Shown: positions 18,313 through 27,161 of the stretch, piece after piece
How positions within the stretch are numbered: the stretch's first letter is position 1
How the letters are laid out: each line of letters begins with the position of its first letter
Assembly (NCBI GenBank): GCA_035624455.1
Contig: DASPRM010000036.1
Location: 1 to 58,203 of the forward strand
DNA length: 58,203 nucleotides
DNA from: Terriglobales bacterium
Lineage (GTDB): Bacteria > Acidobacteriota > Terriglobia > Terriglobales > Acidobacteriaceae
Direction of reading: 5' to 3'
Notes under the pieces: generated by a model
The model's input: only the letters and a program-made list of their open reading frames with translations
Told to the model about the DNA's origin: nothing
Databases searched by the model: none
Position numbers and translations under genes: made by a program

Positions 18313-19530
18313 TTATCGTCTTGTGCGGACGGTGGCAGTTACAGAAAGACCTGGTCGCAGTTCGTCAGCCGTGCTGGCGTCATCCAGGGCGATCTTTACG
18401 GAAAGGCGCTGGACGACTTTCGTGTAATTACCGGTGGCATTGTCGGGCGGGAGCAGCGCAAATTGCGAACCACTGGCAGGCGCAATCTCGATTACTTTGC
18501 CGTGAAACGTCTTTCCCGGATACGCGTCAACACGGATCTCGGCTACATCGCCGATTTTCATGTTCGTAAGTTGTGTTTCGCGATAGTTCGCCTGGACCCA
18601 CTTACTTCGGCTGACAAATGGAATTACTTGTGTTCCGGGAGACACCAGCTGTCCAGGCCGAACCTGTCGCTCGCCCACGCTACCGTCGTTGGGTGCCTCA
18701 ATCCTGGTGTAGCCGAGGTTGACTTGCGCGACGGTGAGTGCGGCCTCTTTGGCGTGGAGATCGGCGATGAGCTGTGCCTCTTGCGAATCCAGCACAGCCA
18801 GGCCGCGACGTTCGGCATCCACGGATGACTCGCTACTCGCGAGTGCGGCTTTGGCCTGTTGCAGTCCGGCTTGCCGGCTGGTCAGTTGTGCGCGCGACTG
18901 CTCGTCCTGAGCCACGACTTGCTCAAGCTTTTGCCGCGTCGTTGAGTTGGTCTCCATGAGATTTTCCTGCCGGCGCCGCTCCGGAGCGGTTCGATCCACA
19001 TCCGCCTGCGCAGCCTCAATCCCAGCTTGCGCGGATGAGATTTCCGCTCGTGCCTGCGATACTCCTGCCAGCGCACGGTCGACCTTGGCCTGCTGCAGCT
19101 GCTTCTGGCGGCGATTGTTTTCGATTGCGCTTTTGGCAGCTTCCACCGCGGCCTTGGCCTGGGCGACTTGGGCCTGGTAATCGTCATCATCGAGCTGAAC
19201 CAGCAGATCTCCCTTGCGCACCGTTTGGTAGTCCGACACCTTTACGTCGCGAACGATTCCGGCCACTTTGGTACTTAGCGGCGTGAGATCACCTCGAACG
19301 TACGCGTCGTCTGTGACCTGCTCGATCCGGCCTCCCTCCCAGGCATTCCAGTTTCGTGTGATGGTGAAGATCACTGCAGCCGCCAGCAGCACCACCAAAG
19401 CCGGGGTTCCGTATTTCTGCCAATTCCGTCTGGTTTGCGCCGGGGGGTGCTCCGGTTCAGCCGTTCGCACCGGAGCCGGCGCCGGCTTCATGGTTTCACT
19501 TGGGATGGGACTTGCTTTTTCTGCAGCCAC
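18313..19530 (-). CDS. HlyD/EmrA-family membrane fusion protein
   Basis: 405 residues: a cytoplasmic Pro-rich N-terminus, one membrane anchor (about 41-60, TPALVVLLAAAVIFTIT), a biotinyl-lipoyl half (TDDAYVRGDLTPLSTKVAGIVRDVKV), a long periplasmic coiled coil (about 110-270, rich in Ala/Gln/Glu), the second lipoyl half (GYTRIEAPNDGSVGERQVRPGQLVSPG) and a beta-barrel. It links the inner-membrane MFS to the TolC-like duct. First gene of the efflux operon; a promoter is expected in the 390-bp region shared with the divergent exporter gene. Confidence 0.93.
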   Translation of the reverse strand: MAAEKASPIPSETMKPAPAPVRTAEPEHPPAQTRRNWQKYGTPALVVLLAAAVIFTITRNWNAWEGGRIEQVTDDAYVRGDLTPLSTKVAGIVRDVKVSDYQTVRKGDLLVQLDDDDYQAQVAQAKAAVEAAKSAIENNRRQKQLQQAKVDRALAGVSQARAEISSAQAGIEAAQADVDRTAPERRRQENLMETNSTTRQKLEQVVAQDEQSRAQLTSRQAGLQQAKAALASSESSVDAERRGLAVLDSQEAQLIADLHAKEAALTVAQVNLGYTRIEAPNDGSVGERQVRPGQLVSPGTQVIPFVSRSKWVQANYRETQLTNMKIGDVAEIRVDAYPGKTFHGKVIEIAPASGSQFALLPPDNATGNYTKVVQRLSVKIALDDASTADELRPGLSVTATVRTRR

Positions 19531-19922
19531 TCTCCACCTCTTTCCGCTGTGCGGGAGGCAATCGCGCAGTCCAACGCCACACTTAAAGCATTTTTATTCT
19601 GCAATCGTCATGCCAGACCACGTTACCGAGTATCGAACGGATTTCTTCCAGTTTGGCGGCATGACGTCGTCTGATTCCTGGGCAGATGTTTGTCTTGTGA
19701 CGAGGGTTCGTCACCCCAGCGTAGTGGGCAATGTTAGCAACTCGTGGCGGTTTCAGCCAGAGAAGCCCTGCAAGTATTAAGTTCCACGGCGCGTGGGCTG
19801 CTCGTGATGCACCGCAGTCCAGGCATTGTTGTCCGGGCGGAAGTGGCCCCCATATTGCATACCTCACATTGGTTCCAGGCAGTGCCAGAAATGCCGTCGC
19901 AGGTCGCACTGAGGCCATACAA
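19531..19922. other. Divergent intergenic region, efflux operon / AI-2E gene
   Basis: About 390 bp between divergent genes, so promoters for both are expected. No coding signal and no convincing -35/-10 pair or operator palindrome was seen. Confidence 0.4.
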
Positions 19923-21032
19923 ATGTCATTCCCCGAGCGTCGCACCGCAAACATTCTGATGACGATATTGTTCTTCGCTGTCTTGTGCGCAGCTGTTTAC
20001 AGCGCTCGGCGCATTATTCTTCTCTTTGTCCTGGCGATTTTTTTCGCCTACTTGCTTAATCCTGTGGTCAAGTTTTTACAGAGTCATTCCCTGTTCTTCA
20101 GGAATCTGAGAGGGCCAGCGGTCGTGGAGGTTTATCTTGCGTTCTTGATTCTGATCGGGGTGCTGGGATACTTGTTCGCGCCGGGTGCGGCAAGACGCAC
20201 CGTGAAGTTTATGGACCAGGTTCCAGTTGTGATGGATGGACTGGCAACGGGAAATATTGCCGGCGACCTGAGGCAAAAATACGATTGGAGCGAGGAACAG
20301 GAAATTCGCTTCAGAGCGTTTCTGGCGAGGCATAGAGAAGGAATTCAGAGCCTGGTGCCAACCGTAGACCGTTACATTTCCAATGCTGCGCAGATAATCG
20401 GCTGGTCACTTCTGATTCCTGTCCTGGCGATCTTCTTCTTGCGCGACGGGCAGCACATCGCCGATGTCCTCATCCGAATCTTGTTTCCTTCAAACCGGTA
20501 CGCAAGAGTCTGGACAGTAGCCAATGATCTTCACGAAATGCTCACACGATATGTGAGGGCGCAGCTGCTGCTCTGTGGTCTGTCCTTCCTGTTTTATTTG
20601 ATCGCCTTGCTGCTTCTGGGATTTCCGCACGCCATTTTGTTTGCCAGCCTGGGGGGAGTGCTGGAATTCATTCCTGTGGCGGGCTGGATCACGACATTCG
20701 CGACGATTGTCGGTGTCGGGCTGCTGAATCACTGCCACTGGCTCTGGATGGCAGCATTACTGCTCATTTGGAGAGTGATCCAAGACTATTTCGCGACGCC
20801 CCGGATTATGGGAAGTCACCTGAAGATCCACCCTCTGGCCGCAATTTTTGCGGTGCTGGTAGGAGCCGAAATCGGAGGGATCGTCGGAGTTTACCTAGCC
20901 GTACCTTTGATGGCGGCCCTGCGTCTGATCTTCAGTGCTTATGCTGGAGAGCGCACTAGCCGGGGCCACTATCATCATTTCGACGCTGCTCCGGAAGTGC
21001 CATCTAGCCTGGCGGAGACGGCTATCAGCTGA
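19923..21032 (+). CDS. AI-2E family transporter (PerM/YdiK-like)
   Basis: 369 residues from the ATG at 19923 (GAGG 8 nt upstream). Two N-terminal spans (ILMTILFFAVLCAAVYSAR; ILLFVLAIFFAYLLNP), a cytoplasmic/periplasmic middle, and a C-terminal bundle with the family-typical GGVLEFIPVAGWITTFATIVGVGLL, then WRVIQDYFATPRIMGSHLKIHPLAAIFAVLVGAEIGGIVGVYLAVPL. Members export autoinducer-2 or act as cation/proton antiporters, so the transported substrate is left open. The extension upstream to 19731 lacks conserved features. Confidence 0.92.
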   Translation: MSFPERRTANILMTILFFAVLCAAVYSARRIILLFVLAIFFAYLLNPVVKFLQSHSLFFRNLRGPAVVEVYLAFLILIGVLGYLFAPGAARRTVKFMDQVPVVMDGLATGNIAGDLRQKYDWSEEQEIRFRAFLARHREGIQSLVPTVDRYISNAAQIIGWSLLIPVLAIFFLRDGQHIADVLIRILFPSNRYARVWTVANDLHEMLTRYVRAQLLLCGLSFLFYLIALLLLGFPHAILFASLGGVLEFIPVAGWITTFATIVGVGLLNHCHWLWMAALLLIWRVIQDYFATPRIMGSHLKIHPLAAIFAVLVGAEIGGIVGVYLAVPLMAALRLIFSAYAGERTSRGHYHHFDAAPEVPSSLAETAIS

Positions 21033-21156
21033 CCTTGGTGCAATCCCCTCCGCGCCCCCATGCTCCCGGGGACATAACCTTCTGCGCGGCGACGCACTGG
21101 GGCCTTTGATCTGTTAGAGTTTCAGCCCAATCGACTCGCCCAGCAGCGGTTGGCAG

Positions 21157-21510
21157 CTACTTCGATTGCTTGGCCTCGGCAGCCGGTTTCTGGCTAATAA
21201 TTGGCACTTCTATCGACTCGCCCAGTATGTTGTTGTAGGTAATTGTCTTTTTTCCGACCAGCACCAGCACGTCACGGCCAGCCGCATATTTCACAGTGTC
21301 AGCACCCTGCGGCGGTGTGTATAGAACTACATAAATGGTATTGCCTGCTTTAAGCGAAACTTCGTAACCGCCGGCATTACGCTCACTGTCACCTGCAGGC
21401 TGATGAGGTTTGACAGCCGTAATTGTGGCCACTTGATAGTTCGACGCTGACTGGCAAAACATCGAAATGGTGACTAAGCAAATACAGAACAAACACATCA
21501 GTCTCAGCAT
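21157..21510 (-). CDS. Small secreted hypothetical protein (117 aa)
   Basis: The ATG at 21510 has GGAGAG upstream and opens a clear signal peptide (MLRLMCLFCICLVTISMFCQSAS). The mature part is a compact beta-rich domain (YEVSLKAGNTIYVVLYTPPQG..DVLVLVGKKTITYNNILGESIEVPII) resembling many short acidobacterial periplasmic proteins of unknown role. The perfect palindrome at 21649-21665 lies about 140 bp upstream. Confidence 0.75.
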   Translation of the reverse strand: MLRLMCLFCICLVTISMFCQSASNYQVATITAVKPHQPAGDSERNAGGYEVSLKAGNTIYVVLYTPPQGADTVKYAAGRDVLVLVGKKTITYNNILGESIEVPIISQKPAAEAKQSK

Positions 21511-21946
21511 TCGTCTCTCCTCGTGTTTCGTGAAGCATTTGACGCTCCAGTCCCCACCGGGCTGCGAGAAAGCGCGGGCATGCAGCGTGGTATGTCCCTT
21601 CTCGTAGAGCGAACAGATACTTGACGGAAATTTAGCACGTGATAGGACCTTGTTGTCACAACAAGTAAATCTCCGTGTCTCGGCGCTCGCCACTTGTTGA
21701 GAATCCCTGGCCTGACACTCGTCATTTGTGTCTTGCAGTTGGCATCCCGCTTGCAAGCTCATATACCTGCGAGGCGGCAGCCGGTTTACTTGGTCCCAAG
21801 ACGTCTCCGAAAGCCAACCAGCGCGGAGCGCTTGAGAGCGAGAGACTTCCGGCAGGTTTGTTCCTCATACGTAACCTGGCTGCTCCTCGCGTTGTAAATG
21901 ATCTGGAGCCAATCTCGGCGCAGAACTCCACCCTTAGGAGCAGAGC
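21511..21946. other. Divergent intergenic region with a 17-bp palindrome
   Basis: About 435 bp between the secreted-protein gene (minus) and the zinc-ribbon gene (plus). Open frames cross it but lack start sites. The notable feature is the palindrome at 21649-21665. Confidence 0.35.
21649..21665. promoter_or_regulatory. Perfect 8-1-8 palindrome
   Basis: CTTGTTGTCACAACAAG reads the same on both strands except for the centre base. Position between divergent genes fits an operator for a dimeric regulator; without a T-run it is a poor terminator. Unassigned. Confidence 0.4.
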
Positions 21947-22123
21947 ATGACGATTATTGAAACGCTACCCGGAACTACTAAGGACAGCATCATCTCTTCG
22001 CTTATCAATTTGGTCTGCCCACAGTGTGGCGGAGCCATGATGGAATTTCAATGTCGCGGTAAGTGTCGTAGGGACTGGTTTCCGGAATGGGTGTGGGCTA
22101 ATGCAGTCCTGAGCTCTGAATAA
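21947..22123 (+). CDS. 58-aa zinc-ribbon-like protein
   Basis: A short ORF with an excellent ribosome site (AGGAG, 6 nt before the ATG). Four cysteines are laid out as a zinc knuckle pair: CPQCGG at residues 24-29 and CRGKC at 36-40, followed by a Trp-rich end (RDWFPEWVW). The pattern suggests one bound zinc and a small nucleic-acid- or protein-binding role. It stands alone; product family not recognised. Confidence 0.6.
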   Translation: MTIIETLPGTTKDSIISSLINLVCPQCGGAMMEFQCRGKCRRDWFPEWVWANAVLSSE

Positions 22124-22371
22124 TCGGGCTACCGCAAACAGAGGCCAATCAGCTGCCACATGCCAATGGTTTGCCCGTATTTCGGCGGACGTGTATGAGG
22201 CCAATTGCTTAACAGGTACCGCTTGACGCTGTATGTCTCAGGGTTTGAGCCGCAACTCTTGCAGCTGGAAAGCAATTCGGTTTGGAATTCTGGTTGCACG
22301 TGGTTAGGTGAATTTTTGTTGCCCGCCCGAGGACGAAGAGGTTCCGTTTTGGGGTCGGGGCCGGAGAGAAC

Positions 22372-22956
22372 ATGAATCGTAAAGCTATTCAGAGGTATGG
22401 CACGTCGGACTTGCCGATCGCTCGTCTGACCCTCAGTTTCCTCATTTTGTTCGTCTTTTGCAACGCTGCGGCGTTTGCTCAGAGCACCAGCCAACCAAGC
22501 AGTTCGACTACCCCGTTCAGCGTTCAGGCTACCCATCTACTGGGTTTCGCAGGCGCTCGGGATAACGCAAACGGGACTGTCTCGCTCGACGGCGATGTTC
22601 TGAAGTTTGAGACGAACGGAAGTCCCGCCAAACAGATCAAAACCGCCTCCGTCCAGGATGTGTTTGTAGGCGATGAAAGCAAGCAAGTTGGCGGGTTGCC
22701 GATGACGTTAGGCAAAGCAGCCGCTCCCTATGGCGGCGGGCGAGTGGTTAGCCTCTTTGCCCACAAGAAGTACGACACTCTTGCTCTGGAATATGTTGAC
22801 GCCAATGGAGCGATCCATGGAGCGATCTTCCAGTTGAACCCAGGGCAAGGAGAGGTTCTGAAAAATGAACTCATCGCCCGAGGCGCGCATGCCAGTCACA
22901 AGGATGAAGAACCCTCAAAACAAAGCACTGCGGAGGTTACGCGTGAAAGCAAATAA
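22372..22956 (+). CDS. Secreted hypothetical protein (194 aa)
   Basis: A signal peptide (about 17-37, LTLSFLILFVFCNAAAFAQ) precedes a single domain. Its middle (FSVQATHLLGFAGARDNANGTVSLDGD..LKFETNG..) and KYDTLALEYVDANGAIHGAIFQLNPGQ stretch look like a small PH-like or beta-sandwich fold seen in acidobacterial hypotheticals. Ribosome site GGAGAG precedes the ATG. It overlaps the next gene by 14 bp, so they share an operon. Function unknown. Confidence 0.82.
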   Translation: MNRKAIQRYGTSDLPIARLTLSFLILFVFCNAAAFAQSTSQPSSSTTPFSVQATHLLGFAGARDNANGTVSLDGDVLKFETNGSPAKQIKTASVQDVFVGDESKQVGGLPMTLGKAAAPYGGGRVVSLFAHKKYDTLALEYVDANGAIHGAIFQLNPGQGEVLKNELIARGAHASHKDEEPSKQSTAEVTRESK

Positions 22957-23584
22957 ACGAATGTCATCGGTTCTGCTGGCCGCGGCGACGATCTTGATTA
23001 CGGCTACAGGCGCGCTTCAGCTCTTTGCCCAGAATGGGGGCACGAAAACGTCACCAGGAAACAACAGCTCCAATTCCAAGGAATGGAGCGTGCAGGTGGA
23101 CCAGGTTGACCCTGGCGATTCAGGCCTCTCATCTTCCTTCCAGCTTGCCATCTACGAGAGCCTTTTGCACGAGTTGGACAAGACGAAGGAATTCAAACAG
23201 GTATTTCGCGAAGGCGACCGGAATGCCAATGCCGTTCCTGACCTGCTGATCCTCAAAACCAGTGTGCAGAAGTACACACCCGGAAGCGAGACTAAACGTG
23301 CGGTAACCACTTTTGGCGGGGCAACAAAGCTAACCGTCCGCACTCAACTGTGCACGCCGGACGGCAGGGTCATCTGGGAACACGTGGTCGACGGCAATGT
23401 GCGTTTCATGGGCGGCAACTTGCGCGCTACTCATAACCTGGCTCGCAATGTAGCCAAGACCATCAAGGAATCGTCTGTGCCGGGCCCTTCGCACGCGGCC
23501 CCGGTGCAGGGTGGGCAAGGATCTGTGGTCTCGAGAGAGCGTGCGCCGTCAGTACCGCAGCACCCTGGAGCGTCGCAGGGATGA
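22943..23584 (+). CDS. Secreted hypothetical protein (213 aa)
   Basis: I place the start at the GTG at 22943, because GGAGG lies 6 nt upstream and the resulting N-terminus is a clean signal peptide (MSSVLLAAATILITATGALQLFAQ); longer ATG frames into the previous gene lack a site. The mature domain (IYESLLHELDKTKEFKQVFREGDRNANAVPDLLILKTSVQKYTPGSETKRAVTT..) resembles DUF4410-like periplasmic proteins that assemble beta-rich domains; this resemblance is weak. The C-terminus is a flexible Ser/Pro/Gln tail. Translationally coupled to the preceding gene. Confidence 0.8.
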   Translation: MKANKRMSSVLLAAATILITATGALQLFAQNGGTKTSPGNNSSNSKEWSVQVDQVDPGDSGLSSSFQLAIYESLLHELDKTKEFKQVFREGDRNANAVPDLLILKTSVQKYTPGSETKRAVTTFGGATKLTVRTQLCTPDGRVIWEHVVDGNVRFMGGNLRATHNLARNVAKTIKESSVPGPSHAAPVQGGQGSVVSRERAPSVPQHPGASQG

Positions 23585-23648
23585 TCCGGGCGCGCCAATC
23601 AAATCGCAAGATTGAACAACGATATTCGAACTTCTGGAGACACGAGAT

Positions 23649-24467
23649 ATGACAGCAGCGAACACGAAACTCAAACTCACTCTCTTAGCCGCTACATTTG
23701 CCGCAATAACAATATTTGCGGTGGCGGCAAGGGCGCAGTCTGATCAGGAAAACCGGAAGGAAATTACTTCTCCTCTCCACGCTTTGCGTTCCGGGATCAC
23801 CGAAAACCAGGTTCTCGCCGAAATAGATGCCCACAACGAGCTTCGAAAGTCGGCCCTGTTTGACTACACAGTCCTTAGGACCTATCAAGTCAGTGATTTG
23901 AAGGGCAAAGTGCATGCCGAGGAAGTTGGGCGGATGGAGTTCCGTGCACCTGACGAGAAGAGGTTTGTGCCAACGTCTGAAAAAGGATCGGAACTCGTTC
24001 GGCGAATGGCGCTGAATCCGCTAATCTCCAGCGAAATCGAAGCCGCTGCCGGTAAGAGTCATCATGACAGCGCCATCTCACCGGCAAACTACTCCCTGAA
24101 TTTGATCGGTGAGCAGCAGGTTGGATCTCACCTCTGTTTCGTAGCGCAGGCAATTCCCCGGCGGAAAGACAAGTACTTGTTCGAAGGCAAATTGTGGGTT
24201 GATGTTAATGATTACGCCGTAGTTCGCATCGAAGGCCATCCTGCGAAAAAACTGTCTTTCTGGATCGAACGAGCTGATTTCGTGCGCCAGTACCAGAAGA
24301 TCGATAATTTCTGGCTTCCTGAAAGAGATCAGACCTTTGTCCAGGTCAGGCTCTATGGCAAGAAAGTTCTGACTATCGAACACCAAAACTATGTTGTGAA
24401 TGCGGCTCAAAACAAAGAGGGATCAACCCAGGAGGCTCGCGCACGGCACCTCGTTGGCGCCGAGTAG
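23649..24467 (+). CDS. Secreted LolA-fold-like hypothetical protein (272 aa)
   Basis: A signal peptide (about 1-30, ending AARAQS) precedes a domain with the strand pattern of outer-membrane lipoprotein-sorting (LolA/LolB-like) proteins: DYTVLRTYQVSDLKGKVHAEEVGRMEFRAPDEKRF, LIGEQQVGSHLCFVAQAIPRRKDKYLFEGKLWVDVNDYAVVRIEGHPAKKLSFWIERADFVRQY. Such proteins carry lipids or lipoproteins across the periplasm, but the catalytic/transport residues are not diagnostic, so this is a fold-level guess. Same operon direction as its neighbours. Confidence 0.75.
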   Translation: MTAANTKLKLTLLAATFAAITIFAVAARAQSDQENRKEITSPLHALRSGITENQVLAEIDAHNELRKSALFDYTVLRTYQVSDLKGKVHAEEVGRMEFRAPDEKRFVPTSEKGSELVRRMALNPLISSEIEAAAGKSHHDSAISPANYSLNLIGEQQVGSHLCFVAQAIPRRKDKYLFEGKLWVDVNDYAVVRIEGHPAKKLSFWIERADFVRQYQKIDNFWLPERDQTFVQVRLYGKKVLTIEHQNYVVNAAQNKEGSTQEARARHLVGAE

Positions 24468-24493
24468 GTCCGACACGGCTTCGAGAGACAGAT

Positions 24494-25414
24494 ATGGCGA
24501 TGGCAGATCCGCAGGAAGGGATAGTACAACATTCATTCATCAGCCCGGATCAGCTGAGCGTGCGCAACATTCTAATGGCGACTGACCTCTCGGAATGCTC
24601 AGAACGAGCCCTCAGCTGTGCGTTGGGAGTCGCCAGCCGCTATCAATCGCGGTTGCATCTCTTTCACTGTATCGATCCGATACCTTACGACATGGTAGAC
24701 CCGGGCGCCGTCCAGACGACCCGCGATGACGCCAAGAGCGAGCTCGAACGGCTGATATCGGGGTTTCGCAAGCAAGACCGGCTCAAGAATGTCGAAGTCC
24801 ACATCAAAGTTGAGGCCGGAGACCTGGCCGGAATTTTTCCAGATATTGTTAAAGACCTTCATCCTGATCTGATCGTTGTTGGTACCCATGGTCGAACGGG
24901 ATGGCGGAAAATGGTTTTGGGATCGGTTGCCGAGATCATTGTGGACCAATCTTCGTGCCCGGTATTGACCGTAGGCCCCTCCGCCGATCGGCCGCGAATG
25001 CAGGAATTCGGACCTCAAAGCATTCTCTTGGCCAACGTAGCCCCAACCCGCTCCGCACTTGCAGAATCGTATGCCCTTTCACTGGCCCGCAAATATGGTT
25101 CCCAGCTCCACACTGTGGACGGTCGCGAAAAGGAGTGGAGCCGTGTGACCGCGAACGGGTTGGAGTATGAAGCGCCCGAAACCGAGCGAAGAGACGCGAC
25201 ATTCGATATTGCACTGAGCGGTCCTCAGCATTCGCCAGCGGACTCCGGCGTGCAAAGTGATCTCATTTTGTCAGTAGCTCATCAGATTGCCGCCGACCTG
25301 ATCGTGCTTTCCGTACCGGGGGGTCACAGGTTTGCTGACCGATTTCTGTCTACGAACCCATATCGAGTGCTCTGCGATTCCCCCTGTCCAGTATTAACCG
25401 TGCATGCGCGATAG
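24494..25414 (+). CDS. Tandem universal stress protein (UspA-UspA)
   Basis: 306 residues. The first Usp domain (about 22-165) is complete with the ATP-binding motif GTHGRTGWRKMVLGSVAEIIV and DLIVVGTHG. The second (about 175-306) keeps the fold (LIVLSVPGGHRFADRFLSTNPYRVLCDSPCPVLTV) but lacks the G-x2-G-x9-G(S/T) nucleotide signature, so it is probably non-binding. Cytoplasmic stress/adaptation protein. It closes the run of four plus-strand genes from 22372. Confidence 0.92.
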   Translation: MAMADPQEGIVQHSFISPDQLSVRNILMATDLSECSERALSCALGVASRYQSRLHLFHCIDPIPYDMVDPGAVQTTRDDAKSELERLISGFRKQDRLKNVEVHIKVEAGDLAGIFPDIVKDLHPDLIVVGTHGRTGWRKMVLGSVAEIIVDQSSCPVLTVGPSADRPRMQEFGPQSILLANVAPTRSALAESYALSLARKYGSQLHTVDGREKEWSRVTANGLEYEAPETERRDATFDIALSGPQHSPADSGVQSDLILSVAHQIAADLIVLSVPGGHRFADRFLSTNPYRVLCDSPCPVLTVHAR

Positions 25415-25424
25415 CCGCGCTACG

Positions 25425-25498
25425 GGATAGGCAGAGCGTCCCGCCTCGATGTCGTCCGATCCACAACTCATTCTTGCCGCCGCAGCCAGCGAATACAC
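25425..25498 (-). pseudogene. Relic of a propeller sensor kinase gene (inverted piece)
   Basis: On the minus strand this stretch repeats, almost base for base, the propeller kinase segment at about 11464-11535 (codons for VYSLAGGGKNELWIG), with one base lost that shifts the frame, then decays. No start, no continuing frame. Confidence 0.6.
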
Positions 25499-25507
25499 AT
25501 CTTTGGG

Positions 25508-25595
25508 AATATGGGCTGGCGGACGGCTTGCAGACGCGGGGGGAAGTCCGCTCGCCGTCGGTAATTGTTGATGGAACAGGGGCACGGGAATCACT
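25508..25595 (+). pseudogene. Relic of a propeller sensor kinase gene (forward piece)
   Basis: Plus-strand translation YGLADGLQTRGEVRSPSVIVDGTG matches YGLADGLQ..GVKRSSSVIADGQG in the propeller kinase (about 12091-12170). It directly abuts the inverted piece at 25425-25498 but comes from a different part of the gene, so the locus was rearranged. It touches the 3' end of the sigma-54 activator gene. Confidence 0.6.
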
Positions 25596-26772
25596 GTGGG
25601 CGACACTGGATCCCCAGCTTGCGGATGCGGTATGCCAGTGTTGTACGTTTCATCCCGAGGCGGGCTGCTGCGCCATTCGGCCCCCCAGTCACCCAGTTCG
25701 ATTCCCGTAAGGCGCGCAGCACATGTTCGCGTTGCATCTCCTCCAGGGTACTCAAGTCCGTGGGAGAAGGATGTTTTGTCTCCTGCTGTAGTTCGTCCAG
25801 CGGAGCGCGAAGGGAAGTTCCGGGTGAAAGAATAACCGCACGCTCGATAAAGTTCTGCAACTCCCGTACATTGCCTGGCCACGCATAGCTGGCAAGCATC
25901 TCCATGGTGCGAGCCGGGATGGTATCGATTCGCCGATTCATTCGTTGCGCATATTTGTCCACGTAGTGGCGGACAACAAGCGGTATATCCTCGCGGCGAT
26001 CGCGCAATGGAGGGACTACGAGGGGAAACACATGCAGCCGATAGTACAGGTCGCTGCGGAAGGTCCCCTCTTCTACCATCTTCTTCAGGTCACGGTGGGT
26101 AGCAGCGATTACGCGTACATCAACCTGCTGAGTATGAGTGCTGCCCAGGCGCTCAAACTCATGCTCCTGCAGGACTCGCAGCAGTTTGGATTGCAGCTCG
26201 AGCGGAATGTCACCGACTTCGTCTAAAAACAGGGTTCCCTTATCCGCTACTTCGAAGCGGCCGGGCTTTCGCGTAATGGCGCCAGTGAAGGCGCCTTTTT
26301 CGTGCCCGAACAGCTCGCTCTCCAACAGACCCGAGGGTATAGCGGCACAATTCACCTTCACAAAGGGCCGATCACGACGCGCACTACGGTTGTGAATGGC
26401 GCGAGCCACGAGCTCTTTGCCGGTGCCCGTCTCTCCTTGAATCAATACTCCAGAGTCGGTGGGGGCTACCACCTCTACTTGCTGCAACACTCGTCGGAGA
26501 GCGGGGCTGCGGCCGACGATCTCTTCAAAGTAGGCGTCGCCGGTCAGTTCATCCTCCGGGTAAATTCTCTCCTCGCTGAATTCGGATTTCAAATTTCGCA
26601 ATTCTGCCTGAAGTTGCGAGTTCTCGATGAGAATTGATCGGGAAAGGTGTGACAGTGCCTCAAATCGTGCTTCCAGCGGCTCCGAACCGGTCACCAGCTG
26701 TTCGAACGCCGCGTGCGATGCGTCATATACAAACGGAGTCTGCGATGTCGTTCCAGATTCGACTGTGTTCAT
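25591..26772 (-). CDS. Sigma-54-dependent transcriptional activator (FhlA/NtrC type, no sensor domain)
   Basis: 393 residues. A short N-terminus with a helical, possibly coiled-coil linker (about 45-75) leads to the AAA+ domain: Walker A GETGTGKE, the sigma-54-contacting loop GAFTGA, Walker [10 protein letters not shown], and the [10 protein letters not shown] sensor region. A Fis-type helix-turn-helix closes it ([23 protein letters not shown]). No receiver, GAF or PAS domain is present, so activity may be controlled by another protein or by level. It is divergent from the receptor/lipid operon at 27162, its best candidate target. Confidence 0.95.
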   Translation of the reverse strand: MNTVESGTTSQTPFVYDASHAAFEQLVTGSEPLEARFEALSHLSRSILIENSQLQAELRNLKSEFSEERIYPEDELTGDAYFEEIVGRSPALRRVLQQVEVVAPTDSGVLIQGETGTGKELVARAIHNRSARRDRPFVKVNCAAIPSGLLESELFGHEKGAFTGAITRKPGRFEVADKGTLFLDEVGDIPLELQSKLLRVLQEHEFERLGSTHTQQVDVRVIAATHRDLKKMVEEGTFRSDLYYRLHVFPLVVPPLRDRREDIPLVVRHYVDKYAQRMNRRIDTIPARTMEMLASYAWPGNVRELQNFIERAVILSPGTSLRAPLDELQQETKHPSPTDLSTLEEMQREHVLRALRESNWVTGGPNGAAARLGMKRTTLAYRIRKLGIQCRPQ

Positions 26773-27161
26773 GGTCTCTCCCTCATCCCACTACACGATG
26801 ATGGATCTGAATCAATTCACCGACAACCCTAGATAGAGGTCTTTTTCGCTCACAGGATGAAGTGACAGTGCGATACCACTTTCGAGGAAGAGTGCAGTAA
26901 CCATCTTCCGGGTGAAGGAGATGCGGGCTTTCCACTCCCAAGCATTTCCATGCGCACGGTTGTACTCCAGGCGGCAAGCAATCTGCCAAGACTTCGACAA
27001 GTGTCAAGTCCCGGGCGCTTTCTGAAATGGGATTCGCGGCAAAAAGTATCCGCGTCAGTTTCTTTCAAATACCCAACCGCTCAAGACTTGGATCAATCCG
27101 CGCGGGCTGGTTGGCCGTTTGGACGCCTCATTGCATTCACCTTTGCTGAGAAGAAGCAGCC
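26773..27161. other. Divergent intergenic region, sigma-54 activator / receptor-lipid operon
   Basis: About 390 bp. I looked for a -24/-12 sigma-54 promoter (TGGCAC-N5-TTGC) and upstream activator repeats and did not find a convincing one by eye. No coding signal. Confidence 0.35.

Noticed and set aside
22397-22415. TGGCAC..TTGC as a sigma-54 promoter
   Set aside because: Spacing is off by two and it lies inside a coding region.
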